Assembly: GCA_026874595.1 (NCBI GenBank)
Contig: CM049322.1
Span: 60,578,886 to 60,642,885, forward strand
Source: Sipunculus nudus
Taxonomy: Eukaryota > Annelida > Sipuncula > Golfingiida > Sipunculidae
Direction: 5' to 3'
DNA: 64,000 nucleotides
Of the stretch, positions 1-13,300 are shown piece after piece. Positions within the stretch are counted from its first letter, which is position 1; every line of letters begins with the position of its first letter. A model generated the notes under the pieces. The model did not search any database. It was not told the DNA's origin and worked only from the letters and a program-made list of their open reading frames with translations. The position numbers and the translations under genes were made by a program.

Positions 1-3000
1 AGTGGTATCTCCAAAATCAGAGTGATAAGGTGGGGCAGTACTTGATAGTAAGTGGTATCTTTAAAATCAGAGGGATAATGTGGTATGGTACTTGATAGTA
101 AGTGGTATCTCCAAAATCAGAGTGATAAGGTGGAGTGGTTCCTAGATAGTAAATAGTATCTCCAAAATCAAGAGGGATAAGGTGGTGTGGTAGTTGATAG
201 TAAGTGGTATCTCCAAAATCAGAGGGATAAGGTGGTATGGTACTTGATAGTAAGTGGTATCTCCAAAATCAGAGTGATAAGGTGGTATGGTACTTGATAG
301 TAAGTGGTATCTCCAAAATCAGAGTGATAAGGTGGTATGGTACTTGATAGTAAGTGGTATCTTCAAAATCAGAGGGATAAGGTGGTATGGTACTTGATAA
401 TAAGTGGTATCTCCAAAATCAGAGTGATAAGGTGGAGTGGTTCCTAGATAGTAAATAGTATCTCCAAAATCAGAACGATAAGGTGGTATGGTACTTGATA
501 GTAAGTGGTATCTAATAAAATCAGTGATAAGGTGGTGCAGTACTTGATAGTAAGTAGTATCTTCAGAATCAGAGTGATAAGGTGGAGTGGGTCCTAGATA
601 GTAAGTGGTATCTCCAAAATCAGAGTGATAAGGTGGAGTGGTTCCTAGATAGTTAATAGTATCTCCAAAATCAAGAGGGATAAGGTGGTGTGGTAGTTGA
701 TAGTAAGTGGTATCTCCAAAATCAGAGCGATAAGGGGGTTCGGTACTTGATACTAAGTGGTATCTCAAAAATCAGAACGATAAGGTGGAGTGGGTCCTAG
801 ATAGTAAATGGTATCTCCAAAATCAGAGGGATAAGGTGGTATGGTACTTGATAGTAAGTGGTATCTCCAAAATCAGAGTGATAAGGTGGTGCGGTACTTG
901 ATAGTAAGTGGTATCTCCAAAATCAGAGTGATAAGGTGGTGCGGTACTTGATAGTAAGTGGTATCTAATAAAATCAGTGATAAGGTGGTGCAGTACTTGA
1001 TAGTAAGTAGTATCTTCAAAATCAGAGTGATAAGGTGGAGTGGGTCCTAGATAGTAAATGGTATCTCCAAAATCAGAGAGATAAGGTTGTGTGGTAATTG
1101 ATAGTAAGTGGTATCTAAAAAATCAGAGTGATAAGGGGGTGCGGTACTTGATAGTAAGTGGTATCTCCAAAATCAGAGGGATAATGTGGTGTGGTACTTG
1201 ATAGTAAGTGGTATCTCCAAAATCAGAGCGATAAGGTGGAGTGGGTCCTAGATAGTAAATGGTATCTCCAAAATAAGAGGGATAAGGTGGTATAGTACTT
1301 GATAGTAAGTGGTATCTCCAAAATCAGAGTGATAAGGTGGGGCAGTACTTGATAGTAAGTGGTATCTTTAAAATCAGAGGGATAATGTGGTATGGTACTT
1401 GATAGTAAGTGGTATCTCCAAAATCAGAGTGATAAGGTGGAGTGGTTCCTAGATAGTAAATAGTATCTCCAAAATCAAGAGGGATAAGGTGGTGTGGTAG
1501 TTGATAGTAAGTGGTATCTCCAAAATCAGAGGGATAAGGTGGTATGGTACTTGATAGTAAGTGGTATCTCCAAAATCAGAGTGATAAGGTGGTATGGTAC
1601 TTGATAGTAAGTGGTATCTCCAAAATCAGAGGGATCAGGTCGTGTGGTACTTGATAGTAAGTGGTATCTCAAAAATCAGAGGGATAAGGTGGTATGGTAC
1701 TTGATAGTAAGTGGTATCTCCAAAATCAGAGTGATAAGGTGGTATGGTACTTGATAGTAAGTGGTATCTCCAAAATCAGAGTGATAAGGTGGTATGGTAC
1801 TTGATAGTAAGTGGTATCTCCAAAATCAGAGTGATAAGGTGGTATGGTACTTGATAGTAAGTGGTATCTCCAAAATCAGAGTGACAAGGTGGAGTGGTTC
1901 CTAGATAGTAAATAGGATCTCCAAAATCAAGAGTGATAAGGTGGTGCAGTACTTGATAGTAAGTGGTATCTCCAAAATCAGACGGATAAGGTGGTATGGT
2001 ACTTGATAGTAAGTGGTATCTCCAAAATCAGAGTGATAAGGTGGGGCAGTACTTGATAGTAAGTGGTATCTCTAAACTCAGAGCGATAAGGTGGAGTGGG
2101 TCCTAGATAGTAAATGGTATCTCCAAAATCAGAGGGATAAGGTAGTATGGTACTTAATAGTAAGTGGTATCTCCAAAATCAGAGTGACAAGGTGGAGTGG
2201 TTCCTAGATTGTAAATAGTATCTCCAAAATCAGAGCGATAAGGTGGAGTGGGTCCTAGATAGTAAATGGTATCTCCAAAATCAGAGTGATAATGTGGTAT
2301 GGTACTTGATAGTAAGTGGTATCTCCAAAATCAGAGTGATAAGGTGGTATGGTACTTGATAGTAAGTGGTATCTCCAAAATCAGAGTGATAAGGTGGTAT
2401 GGTACTTGATAGTAAGTGGAATCTCCAAAATCAGAGTGACAAGGTGGAGTGGTTCCTAGATAGTAAATAGGATCTCCAAAAACAAGAGTGATAAGGTGGT
2501 GCAGTACTTGATAGTAAGTGGTATCTCCAAAATAAGAGGGATAAGGTGGTATGGTACTTGATAGTAAGTGGTATCTCCAAAATCAGAGTGATAAGGTGGT
2601 ATGGTACTTGATAGTAAGTGGTATCTCCAAAATCAGAGTGATAAGGTGGTATGGTACTTGATAGTAAGAGGTATCTCCAAAATCAGAGTGATAAGGTGGT
2701 ATGGTACTTGATAGTAAGTGGTATCTCAAAAAAAATCAGAGGGATAAGGTGGTATGGTACTTGATAGTAAGTGGTATCTCCAAAATCAGAGTGATAAGGT
2801 GGAGTGGATCCTAGATAGTAAATAGTATCTCCAAAATCAGAGCGATAAGCTGGAGTGGGTCCTAGATAGTAAATGGTATCTCCAAAATCAGAGTGATAAG
2901 GTGGTATGGTACTTGAAAGTAAGTGGTATCTCCAAAATCAGAGTGATAAGGTGGTATGGTACTTGATAGTAAGTGGAATCTCCAAAATCAGAGTGACAAG

Positions 3001-6000
3001 GTGGAGTGGTTCCTAGATAGTAAATAGGATCTCCAAAAACAAGAGTGATAAGGTGGTGCAGTACTTGATAGTAAGTGGTATCTCCAAAATCAGAGGGATA
3101 AGGTGGTATGGTACTTGATAGTAAGTGGTATCTCCAAAATCAGAGTGATAAGGTGGTATGGTACTTGATAGTAAGTGGTATCTCCAAAATCAGAGTGATC
3201 AGGTGGTATGGTACTTGATAGTAAGAGGTATCTCCAAAATCAGAGTGATAAGGTGGTATGGTACTTGATAGTAAGTGGTATCTCCAAAATCAGAGGGATA
3301 AGGTGGTATGGTACTTGATAGTAAGTGGTATCTCCAAAATCAAAGTGATAAGGTGGAGTGGATCCTAGATAGTAAATAGTATCTCCAAAATGAAGAGTGA
3401 TAAGGTTGTGTAGTACTTGATAGTAAGTGGTATCTCCAAAATCAGAGTGATAAGGTGGTATGGTACTTGATAGTAAGTGGTATCTCCAAAATCAGAGTGA
3501 TAAGGTGGTATGGTACTTGATAGTAAGTGGTATCTCCAAAATCAGAGTGATAAGGTGGTATGGTACTTGATAGTAAGTGGTATCTCCAAAATCAGAGTGA
3601 CAAGATGGAGTGGTTCCTAGATAGTAAATAGGATCTCCAAAATCAAGAGTGATAAGGTGGTGCAGTACTTGATAGTAAGTGGTATCTCCAAAATCAGACG
3701 GATAAGGTGGTATGGTACTTGATAGTAAGTGGTATCTCCAAAATCAGAGCGATAAGGTGGGGCAGTACTTGGTAGTAAGTGGTATCTCTAAACTCAGAGC
3801 GATAAGGTGGAGTGGGTCCTAGATAGTAAATGGTATCTCCAAAATCAGAGGGATAAGGTAGTATGGTACTTGATAGTAAGTGGTATCTCCAAAATCAGAG
3901 TGACAAGGTGGAGTGGTTCCTAGATAGTAAATAGTATCTCCAAAATCAGAGCGATAAGGTGGAGTGGGTCCTAGATAGTAAATGGTATCTCCAAAATCAG
4001 AGTGATAATGTGGTATGGTACTTGATAGTAAGTGGTATCTCCAAAATCAGAGTGATAAGGTGGTATGGTACTTGAGAGTAAGTGGTATCTCCAAAATCAG
4101 AGTGATAAGGTGGTATGGTACTTGATAGTAAGTGGAATCTCCAAAATCAGAGTGACAAGGTGGAGTGGTTCCTAGATAATAAATAGGATCTCCAAAAACA
4201 AGAGTGATAAGGTGGTGCAGTACTTGATAGTAAGTGGTATCTCCAAAATCAGAGGGATAAGGTGGTATGGTACTTGATAGTAAGTGGTATCTCCAAAATC
4301 AGAGTGATAAGGTGGTATGGTACTTGATAGTAAGTGGTATCTCCAAAATCAGAGTGATAAGGTGGTATGGTACTTGATAGTAAGTGGTATCTCCAAAATC
4401 AGAGTGATAAGGTGGTATGGTACTTGATAGTAAGTGGTATCTCCAAAATCAGAGGGATAAGGTGGTATGGTACTTGATAGTAAGTGGTGTCTCCAAAATC
4501 AGAGTGATAAGGTGGAGTGGATCCAAGATAGTAAATAGTATCTCCAAAATGAAGAGTGATAAGGTGGTGCAGTACTTGATAGTAAGTGGTATCTCCAAAA
4601 TCAGAGTGATAAGGTGGTATGGTACTTGATAGTAAGTGGTATCTCCAAAATCAGAGTGATAAGGTGGGGCAGTACTTGATAGTAAGTGGTATCTCCAAAA
4701 TCAGAGGGATAAGGTGGTATGGTACCTGATAGTAAGTGGGATCTCTAAAATCAGAGTGATAAGGTGGTATTGTACTTGATAGTAAGTGGTATCTCCAAAA
4801 TCAGAGTGATAAGGTGGTGTGCTACTTGATAATAAAGGGTATCTCCAAAATCAGAGGGATAAGGTGGTATGGTACTTGATAGTAAGTGGTATCTCCAAAA
4901 TCAGAGTGATAAGGTGTTATGGTACTTAATAGTAAGTGGTATCTCCAAAATCAGAGGTAAAAGGTGGGGCAGTACTTGATAGTAAGTGGTATCTCTAAAA
5001 TCAGAGGGATAAGGTGGTATGGTACTTGATAGTAAGTGGTATCTCCAAAATCAGAGTGATAAGGTGGAGTGGTTCCTAGATAGTAAATAGTATCTCCAAA
5101 ATCAAGAGGGATAAGGTGGTGTGGTAGTTGATAGTAAGTGGTATCTCCAAAATCAGAGTGATAAGGTGGAGTGGATCCTAGATAGTAAATAGTATCTCCA
5201 AAATCAAGAGTGATAAGGTGGTGCAGTACTTGATAGTAAGTGGTATCTCCAAAATCAGAGTGATAAGGTGGTGTGGTACTTGATAGTAAGTGGTATCTCC
5301 AAAATCAGAGGGATAAGGTGGTGTGGTACTTGATAATAAGTGGTATCTCCAAAATCAGAGGGATAAGGTGGTATGGTACCTGATAGTAAGTGGGATCTCT
5401 AAAATCAGAGTGAGAAGGTGGTATTGTACTTGAAAGTAAGTGGTATCTCCAAAATCAGAGTGATAAGGTGGTGTGGTACCTGATAATAAGTGGTATCTCC
5501 AAAATCAGAGGGATAAGGTGGTATGGTACTTGATAGTAAGTGGTATCTCCAAAATCAGAGTGATAAGGTGTTATGGTACTTAATAGTAAGTGGTATCTCC
5601 AAAATCAGAGGTATAAGGTGGGGCAGTACTTGATAGTAAGTGGTATCTCTAAAATCAGAGGGATAAGGTGGTATGGTACTTGATAGAAAGTGGTATCTCC
5701 AAAATCAGAGTGATAAGGTGGAGTGGTTCCTAGATAGTAAATAGTATCTCCAAAATCAAGAGGGATAAGGTGGTGTGGTAGTTGATAGTAAGTGGTATCT
5801 CCAAAATGAGAGTGATAAGGTTCAGTGGATCCTAGATAGTAAATAGTATCTCCAAAATCAAGAGTGATAAGGTGGTGCAGTACTTGATAGTAAGTGGTAT
5901 CTCCAAAATCAGAGTGATAAGGTGGTGTGGTACTTGATAGTAAGTGGTATCTCCAAAATCAGAGGGATAAGGTGGTGTGGTACTTGATAATAAGTGGTAT
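1..6000. repeat. Higher-order satellite block, copy A
   Basis: The order of unit variants from base 1 is reproduced from 10313 onward, at an offset of 10312 bases early on and 10358 bases after an internal indel. The match fades near 6000 (partner near 16260). Only scattered substitutions and one- or two-unit indels separate the copies. The left edge lies outside the window. Confidence 0.85.
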
Positions 6001-7095
6001 CTCCAAAATCAGAGTGATAAGGTGGTATGGTACTTGATAGTAAGTGGAATCTCCAAAATCAGAGTGACAAGGTGGAGTGGTTCCTAGATAATAAATAGGA
6101 TCTCCAAAAACAAGAGTGATAAGGTGGTGCAGTACTTGATAGTAAGTGGTATCTCCAAAATCAGAGGGATAAGGTGGTATGGTACTTGATAGTAAGTGGT
6201 ATCTCCAAAATCAGAGTGATAAGGTGGTATGGTACTTGATAGTAAGTGGTATCTCCAAAATCAGAGTGATAAGGTGGTATGGTACTTGATAGTAAGTGGT
6301 ATCTCCAAAATCAGAGGGATAAGGTGGTATGGTACTTGATAGTAAGTGGTGTCTCCAAAATCAGAGGGATAAGGTGGTATGGTACTTGATAGTAAGTGGT
6401 GTCTCCAAAATCAGAGTGATAAGGTGGAGTGGATCCAAGATAGTAAATAGTATCTCCAAAATGAAGAGTGATAAGGTGGTGCAGTACTTGATAGTAAGTG
6501 GTATCTCCAAAATCAGAGTGATAAGGTGGTATGGTACTTGATAGTAAGTGGTATCTCCAAAATCAGAGTGATAAGGTGGGGCAGTACTTGATAGTAAGTG
6601 GTATCTCCAAAATCAGAGGGATAAGGTGGTATGGTACCTGATAGTAAGTGGGATCTCTAAAATCAGAGTGATAAGGTGGTATTGTACTTGATAGTAAGTG
6701 GTATCTCCAAAATCAGAGTGATAAGGTGGTGTGGTACTTGATAATAAGTGGTATCTCCAAAATCAGAGGGATAAGGTGGTGTGGTACTTAATAGTAAGTG
6801 GTATCTAAAAAATCAGAGTGATAAGGGGGTGCGGTACTTGATAGTAAGTGGTATCTCCAAAATCAGAGGGATAAGGTGGTGTGGTAGTTGCTAGTAAGTG
6901 GTATCTCCAAAATCAGAGCGATAAGGTGGAGTGGGTCCTAGATAGTAAATAGTATCTCCAAAATCAGAACGATAAGGTGGTCCGGTATTTGATAGTAAGT
7001 GGTATCTCCAAAATCAGAGCGATAAGGTGGTGCCGTACTTGATAGTAAGTGGTATCTCCAAAATCAGAGTGATAAGGTGGTATGGTACTTGATAG
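5941..7095. repeat. 1155-bp higher-order unit, first copy
   Basis: An 1155-bp run of satellite units is followed directly by a second copy. The two are nearly identical; identical ORFs at 6329-6541 and 7484-7696 are exactly 1155 apart. The left part also resembles 4030-4870 at a 1912-base offset. Confidence 0.8.
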
Positions 7096-8250
7096 TAAGT
7101 GGTATCTCCAAAATCAGAGGGATAAGGTGGTGTGGTACTTGATAATAAGTGGTATCTCCAAAATCAGAGTGATAAGGTGGTATGGTACTTGATAGTAAGT
7201 GGAATCTCCAAAATCAGAGTGACAAGGTGGAGTGGTTCCTAGATAATAAATAGGATCTCCAAAAACAAGAGTGATAAGGTGGTGCAGTACTTGATAGTAA
7301 GTGGTATCTCCAAAATCAGAGGGATAAGGTGGTATGGTACTTGATAGTAAGTGGTATCTCCAAAATCAGAGTGATAAGGTGGTATGGTACTTGATAGTAA
7401 GTGGTATCTCCAAAATCAGAGTGATAAGGTGGTATGGTACTTGATAGTAAGTGGTATCTCCAAAATCAGAGGGATAAGGTGGTATGGTACTTGATAGTAA
7501 GTGGTGTCTCCAAAATCAGAGGGATAAGGTGGTATGGTACTTGATAGTAAGTGGTGTCTCCAAAATCAGAGTGATAAGGTGGAGTGGATCCAAGATAGTA
7601 AATAGTATCTCCAAAATGAAGAGTGATAAGGTGGTGCAGTACTTGATAGTAAGTGGTATCTCCAAAATCAGAGTGATAAGGTGGTATGGTACTTGATAGT
7701 AAGTGGTATCTCCAAAATCAGAGTGATAAGGTGGGGCAGTACTTGATAGTAAGTGGTATCTCCAAAATCAGAGGGATAAGGTGGTATGGTACCTGATAGT
7801 AAGTGGGATCTCTAAAATCAGAGTGATAAGGTGGTATTGTACTTGATAGTAAGTGGTATCTCCAAAATCAGAGTGATAAGGTGGTGTGGTACTTGATAAT
7901 AAGTGGTATCTCCAAAATCAGAGGGATAAGGTGGTGTGGTACTTAATAGTAAGTGGTATCTAAAAAATCAGAGTGATAAGGGGGTGCGGTACTTGATAGT
8001 AAGTGGTATCTCCAAAATCAGAGGGATAAGGTGGTGTGGTAGTTGCTAGTAAGTGGTATCTCCAAAATCAGAGCGATAAGGTGGAGTGGGTCCTAGATAG
8101 TAAATAGTATCTCCAAAATCAGAACGATAAGGTGGTCCGGTATTTGATAGTAAGTGGTATCTCCAAAATCAGAGCGATAAGGTGGTGCCGTACTTGATAG
8201 TAAGTGGTATCTCCAAAATCAGAGTGATAAGGTGGTATGGTACTTGATAG
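7096..8250. repeat. 1155-bp higher-order unit, second copy
   Basis: Direct tandem copy of 5941-7095. The rare GGTCCGGTATTTG and GTGCCGTACTTG units recur in both copies at the same relative places. The correspondence ends near 8265. Confidence 0.8.
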
Positions 8251-10312
8251 TAAGTGGTATCTCCAAAATCAGAGTGATAAGGTGGTATGGTACTTGATAG
8301 TAAGTGGTATCTCCAAAATCAGAGTGATAAGGTGGTATGGTACTTGATAGTAAGTGGTATCTCCAAAATCAGAGTGACAAGGTGGAGTGGTTCCTAGATA
8401 GTAAATAGGATCTCCAAAATCAAGAGTGATAAGGTGGTGCAGTACTTGATAGTAAGTGGTATCTCCAAAATCAGAGGGATAAGGTGGTATGGTACTTGAT
8501 AGTAAGTGGTATCTCCAAAATCAGAGTGATAAGGTGGTATGGTACTTGATAGTAAGTGGTATCTCCAAAATCAGAGTGATAAGGTGGTATGGTACTTGAT
8601 AGTAAGTGGTATCTCCAAAATCAGAGTGCTAAGGTGGTATGGTACTTGATAGTAAGTGGTATCTCCAAAGTCAGAGTGATAAGGTGGGGCAGTACTTGAT
8701 AGTAAGTGGTATCTCCAAAATCAGAGGGATAAGGTGGTATGGTACTTGATAGTAAGTGGTATCTCCAAAATCAGAGTGATAAGGTGGGGCAGTACTTGAT
8801 AGTAAGTGGTATCTCCAAAATCAGAGTGATAAGGTGGGGCAGTACTTGATAGTAAGTGGTATCTCCAAAATCAGAGTGACAAGGTGGAGTGGTTCCTAGA
8901 TAGTAAATAGTATCTCCAAAATCAGAGCGATAAGGTGGAGTGGGTCCTAGATAGTAAATGGTATCTCTAAAATCAGAGAGATAAGGTGGTGTGGTAGTTG
9001 ATAGTAAGTGGTATCTCCAAAATCAGAGGTATAAGGTGGAGCAGTACTTGATAGTAAGTGGTATCTCTAAAATCAGAGGGATAAGGTGGTATGGTACTTG
9101 ATAGTAAGTGGTATCTAATAAAATCAGTGATTAGGTGGTGCAGTACTTGATAGAAAGTAGTATCTTCAAAATCAGAGGGATAAGGTGGAGTGGGTCCTAG
9201 ATAGTAAATGGTATCTCCAAAATCAGAGAGATAAGGTTGTGTGGTACTTGATAGTAAGTGGTATCTCCAAAATCAGAGCGATAAGGTGGAGTGGGTCCTA
9301 GATAGTAAATGGTATCTCCAAAATCAGAGATATAAGGTGGTATGGTACTTGATAGTAAGTGGTATCTCCAAAATTAGAGTGATAAGGTGGTATGGTACTT
9401 GATAGTAAGTGGTATCTCCAAAATCAGAGTGATAAGGTGGTATGGTACTTGATAGTAAGTGGTATCTCCAAAATCAAGAGTGATAAGGTGGTGCAGTACT
9501 TGATAGTAAGTGGTATCTCCAAAATCAGAGTGATAAGATGGAGTGGTTCCTAAATAGTAAATAGTATTTCCAAAATCAGAACGATAAGGTGATGCGGTAC
9601 TTGATAGTAAGTGGTATCTAATAAAATCAGTGATAAGGTGGTGCAGTACTTGATAGTAAGTAGTATCTTCAAAATCAGAGTGATAAGGTGGAGTGGGTCC
9701 TAGATAGTAAATGGTATCTCCAAAATCAGAGAGATAAGGTTGTGTGGTAATTGATAGTAAGTGGTATCAAAAAAATCAGAGTGATAAGGGGGTGCGGTAC
9801 TTGATAGTAAGTGGTATCTCCAAAATCAGAGGGATAAGGTGGTGTGGTAGTTGATAGTAAGTGGTATCTCCAAAATCAGAGGGATAAGGTGGAGTGGGTC
9901 CTAGATAGTAAATAGTATCTCCAAAATCAGAACGATAAGGTGGTCCGGTATTTGATAGTAAGTGGTTTCTCCAAAATCAGAGCGATAAGGTGGAGTGGGT
10001 CCTAGATAGTAAATGGTATCTCCAAAATCAGAGAGATAAGGTTGTGTGGTAATTGATAGTAAGTGGTATCTAAAAAATCAGAGTGATAAGGGGGTGCGGT
10101 ACTTGATAGTAAGTGGTATCTCCAAAATCAGAGGGATAATGTGGTGTGGTACTTGATAGTAAGTGGTATCTCCAAAATCAGAGGGATAAGGTGGTGTGGT
10201 ACTTGATAGTAAGTGGTATCTCCAAAATCAGAGCGATAAGGTGGAGTGGGTCCTAGATAGTAAATGGTATCTCCAAAATCAGAGGGATAAGGTGGTATAG
10301 TACTTGATAGTA

Positions 10313-13300
10313 AGTGGTATCTCCAAAATCAGAGTGATAAGGTGGGGCAGTACTTGATAGTAAGTGGTATCTTTAAAATCAGAGGGATAATGTGGTATGG
10401 TACTTGATAGTAAGTGGTATCTCCAAAATCAGAGTGATAAGGTGGAGTGGTTCCTAGATAGTAAATAGTATCTCCAAAATCAAGAGGGATAAGGTGGTGT
10501 GGTAGTTGATAGTAAGTGGTATCTCCAAAATCAGAGGGATAAGGTGGTATGGTACTTGATAGTAAGTGGTATCTCCAAAATCAGAGTGATAAGGTGGTAT
10601 GGTACTTGATAGTAAGTGGTATCTCCAAAATCAGAGTGATAAGGTGGTATGGTACTTGATAGTAAGTGGTATCTTCAAAATCAGAGGGATAAGGTGGTAT
10701 GGTACTTGATAATAAGTGGTATCTCCAAAATCAGAGTGACAAGGTGGAGTGGTTCCTAGATAGTAAATAGTATCTCCAAAATCAGAACGATAAGGTGGTA
10801 TGGTACTTGATAGTAAGTGGTATCTAATAAAATCAGTGATAAGGTGGTGCAGTACTTGATAGTAAGTAGTATCTTCAGAATCAGAGTGATAAGGTGGAGT
10901 GGGTCCTAGATAGTAAGTGGTATCTCCAAAATCAGAGTGATAAGGTGGAGTGGTTCCTAGATAGTTAATAGTATCTCCAAAATCAAGAGGGATAAGGTGG
11001 TGTGGTAGTTGATAGTAAGTGGTATCTCCAAAATCAGATCGATAAGGGGGTTCGGTACTTGATAGTAAGTGGTATCTCAAAAATCAGAACGATAAGGTGG
11101 AGTGGGTCCTAGATAGTAAATGGTATCTCCAAAATCAGAGGGATAAGGTGGTATGGTACTTGATAGTAAGTGGTATCTCCAAAATCAGAGTGATAAGGTG
11201 GTGCGGTACTTGATAGTAAGTGGTATCTCCAAAATCAGAGTGATAAGGTGGTGCGGTACTTGATAGTAAGTGGTATCTAATAAAATCAGTGATAAGGTGG
11301 TGCAGTACTTGATAGTAAGTAGTATCTTCAAAATCAGAGTGATAAGGTGGAGTGGGTCCTAGATAGTAAATGGTATCTCCAAAATCAGAGAGGTAAGGTT
11401 GTGTGGTAATTGATAGTAAGTGGTATCTAAAAAATCAGAGTGATAAGGGGGTGCGGTACTTGATAGTAAGTGGTATCTCCAAAATCAGAGGGATAATGTG
11501 GTGTGGTACTTGATAGTAAGTGGTATCTCCAAAATCAGAGGGATAAGGTGGTGTGGTACTTGATAGTAAGTGGTATCTCCAAAATCAGAGCGATAAGGTG
11601 GAGTGGGTCCTAGATAGTAAATGGTATCTCCAAAATCAGAGGGATAAGGTGGTATAGTACTTGATAGTAAGTGGTATCTCCAAAATCAGAGTGATAAGGT
11701 GGGGCAGTACTTGATAGTAAGTGGTATCTTTAAAATCAGAGGGATAATGTGGTATGGTACTTGATAGTAAGTGGTATCTCCAAAATCAGAGTGATAAGGT
11801 GGAGTGGTTCCTAGATAGTAAATAGTATCTCCAAAATCAAGAGGGATAAGGTGGTGTGGTAGTTGATAGTAAGTGGTATCTCCAAAATCAGAGGGATAAG
11901 GTGGTATGGTACTTGATAGTAAGTGGTATCTCCAAAATCAGAGTGATAAGGTGGTATGGTACTTGATAGTAAGTGGTATCTCCAAAATCAGAGGGATCAG
12001 GTCGTGTGGTACTTGATAGTAAGTGGTATCTCAAAAATCAGAGGGATAAGGTGGTATGGTACTTGATAGTAAGTGGTATCTCCAAAATCAGAGTGATAAG
12101 GTGGTATGGTACTTGATAGTAAGTGGTATCTCCAAAATCAGAGTGATAAGGTGGTATGGTACTTGATAGTAAGTGGTATCTCCAAAATCAGAGTGATAAG
12201 GTGGTATGGTACTTGATAGTAAGTGGTATCTCCAAAATCAGAGTGAAAAGGTGGAGTGGTTCCTAGATGGTAAATAGGATCTCCAAAATCAAGAGTGATA
12301 AGGTGGTGCAGTACTTGATAGTAAGTGGTATCTCCAAAATCAGACGGATAAGGTGGTATGGTACTTGATAGTAAGTGGTATCTCCAAAATCAGAGTGATA
12401 AGGTGGGGCAGTACTTGATAGTAAGTGGTATCTCTAAACTCAGAGCGATAAGGTGGAGTGGGTCCTAGATAGTAAATGGTATCTCCAAAATCAGAGGGAT
12501 AAGGTAGTATGGTACTTAATAGTAAGTGGTATCTCCAAAATCAGAGTGACAAGGTGGAGTGGTTCCTAGATAGTAAATAGTATCTCCAAAATCAGAGCGA
12601 TAAGGTGGAGTGGGTCCTAGATAGTAAATGGTATCTCCAAAATCAGAGTGATAATGTGGTATGGTACTTGATAGTAAGTGGTATCTCCAAAATCAGAGTG
12701 ATAAGGTGGTATGGTACTTGATAGTAAGTGGTATCTCCAAAATCAGAGTGATAAGGTGGTATGGTACTTGATAGTAAGTGGAATCTCCAAAATCAGAGTG
12801 ACAAGGTGGAGTGGTTCCTAGATAGTAAATAGGATCTCCAAAAACAAGAGTGATAAGGTGGTGCAGTACTTGATAGTAAGTGGTATCTCCAAAATCAGAG
12901 GGATAAGGTGGTATGGTACTTGATAGTAAGTGGTATCTCCAAAATCAGAGTGATAAGGTGGTATGGTACTTGATAGTAAGTGGTATCTCCAAAATCAGAG
13001 TGATAAGGTGGTATGGTACTTGATAGTAAGAGGTATCTCCAAAATCAGAGTGATAAGGTGGTATGGTACTTGATAGTAAGTGGTATCTCCAAAATCAGAG
13101 GGTTAAGGTGGTATGGTACTTGATAGTAAGTGGTATCTCCAAAATCAGAGTGATAAGGTGGAGTGGATCCTAGATAGTAAATAGTATCTCCAAAATCAGA
13201 GCGATAAGGTGGAGTGGGTCCTAGATAGTAAATGGTATCTCCAAAATCAGAGTGATAAGGTGGTATGGTACTTGAAAGTAAGTGGTATCTCCAAAATCAG

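Noticed and set aside
319-768. 149-codon minus-strand ORF and its relatives (10631-11080, 4417-4629, 6329-6541, 7484-7696) as repeat-protein genes
   Set aside because: They are read-through of the 50-bp satellite, whose units lack stops over a 150-base cycle. They recur only where the satellite recurs and begin and end at single-base unit variants.
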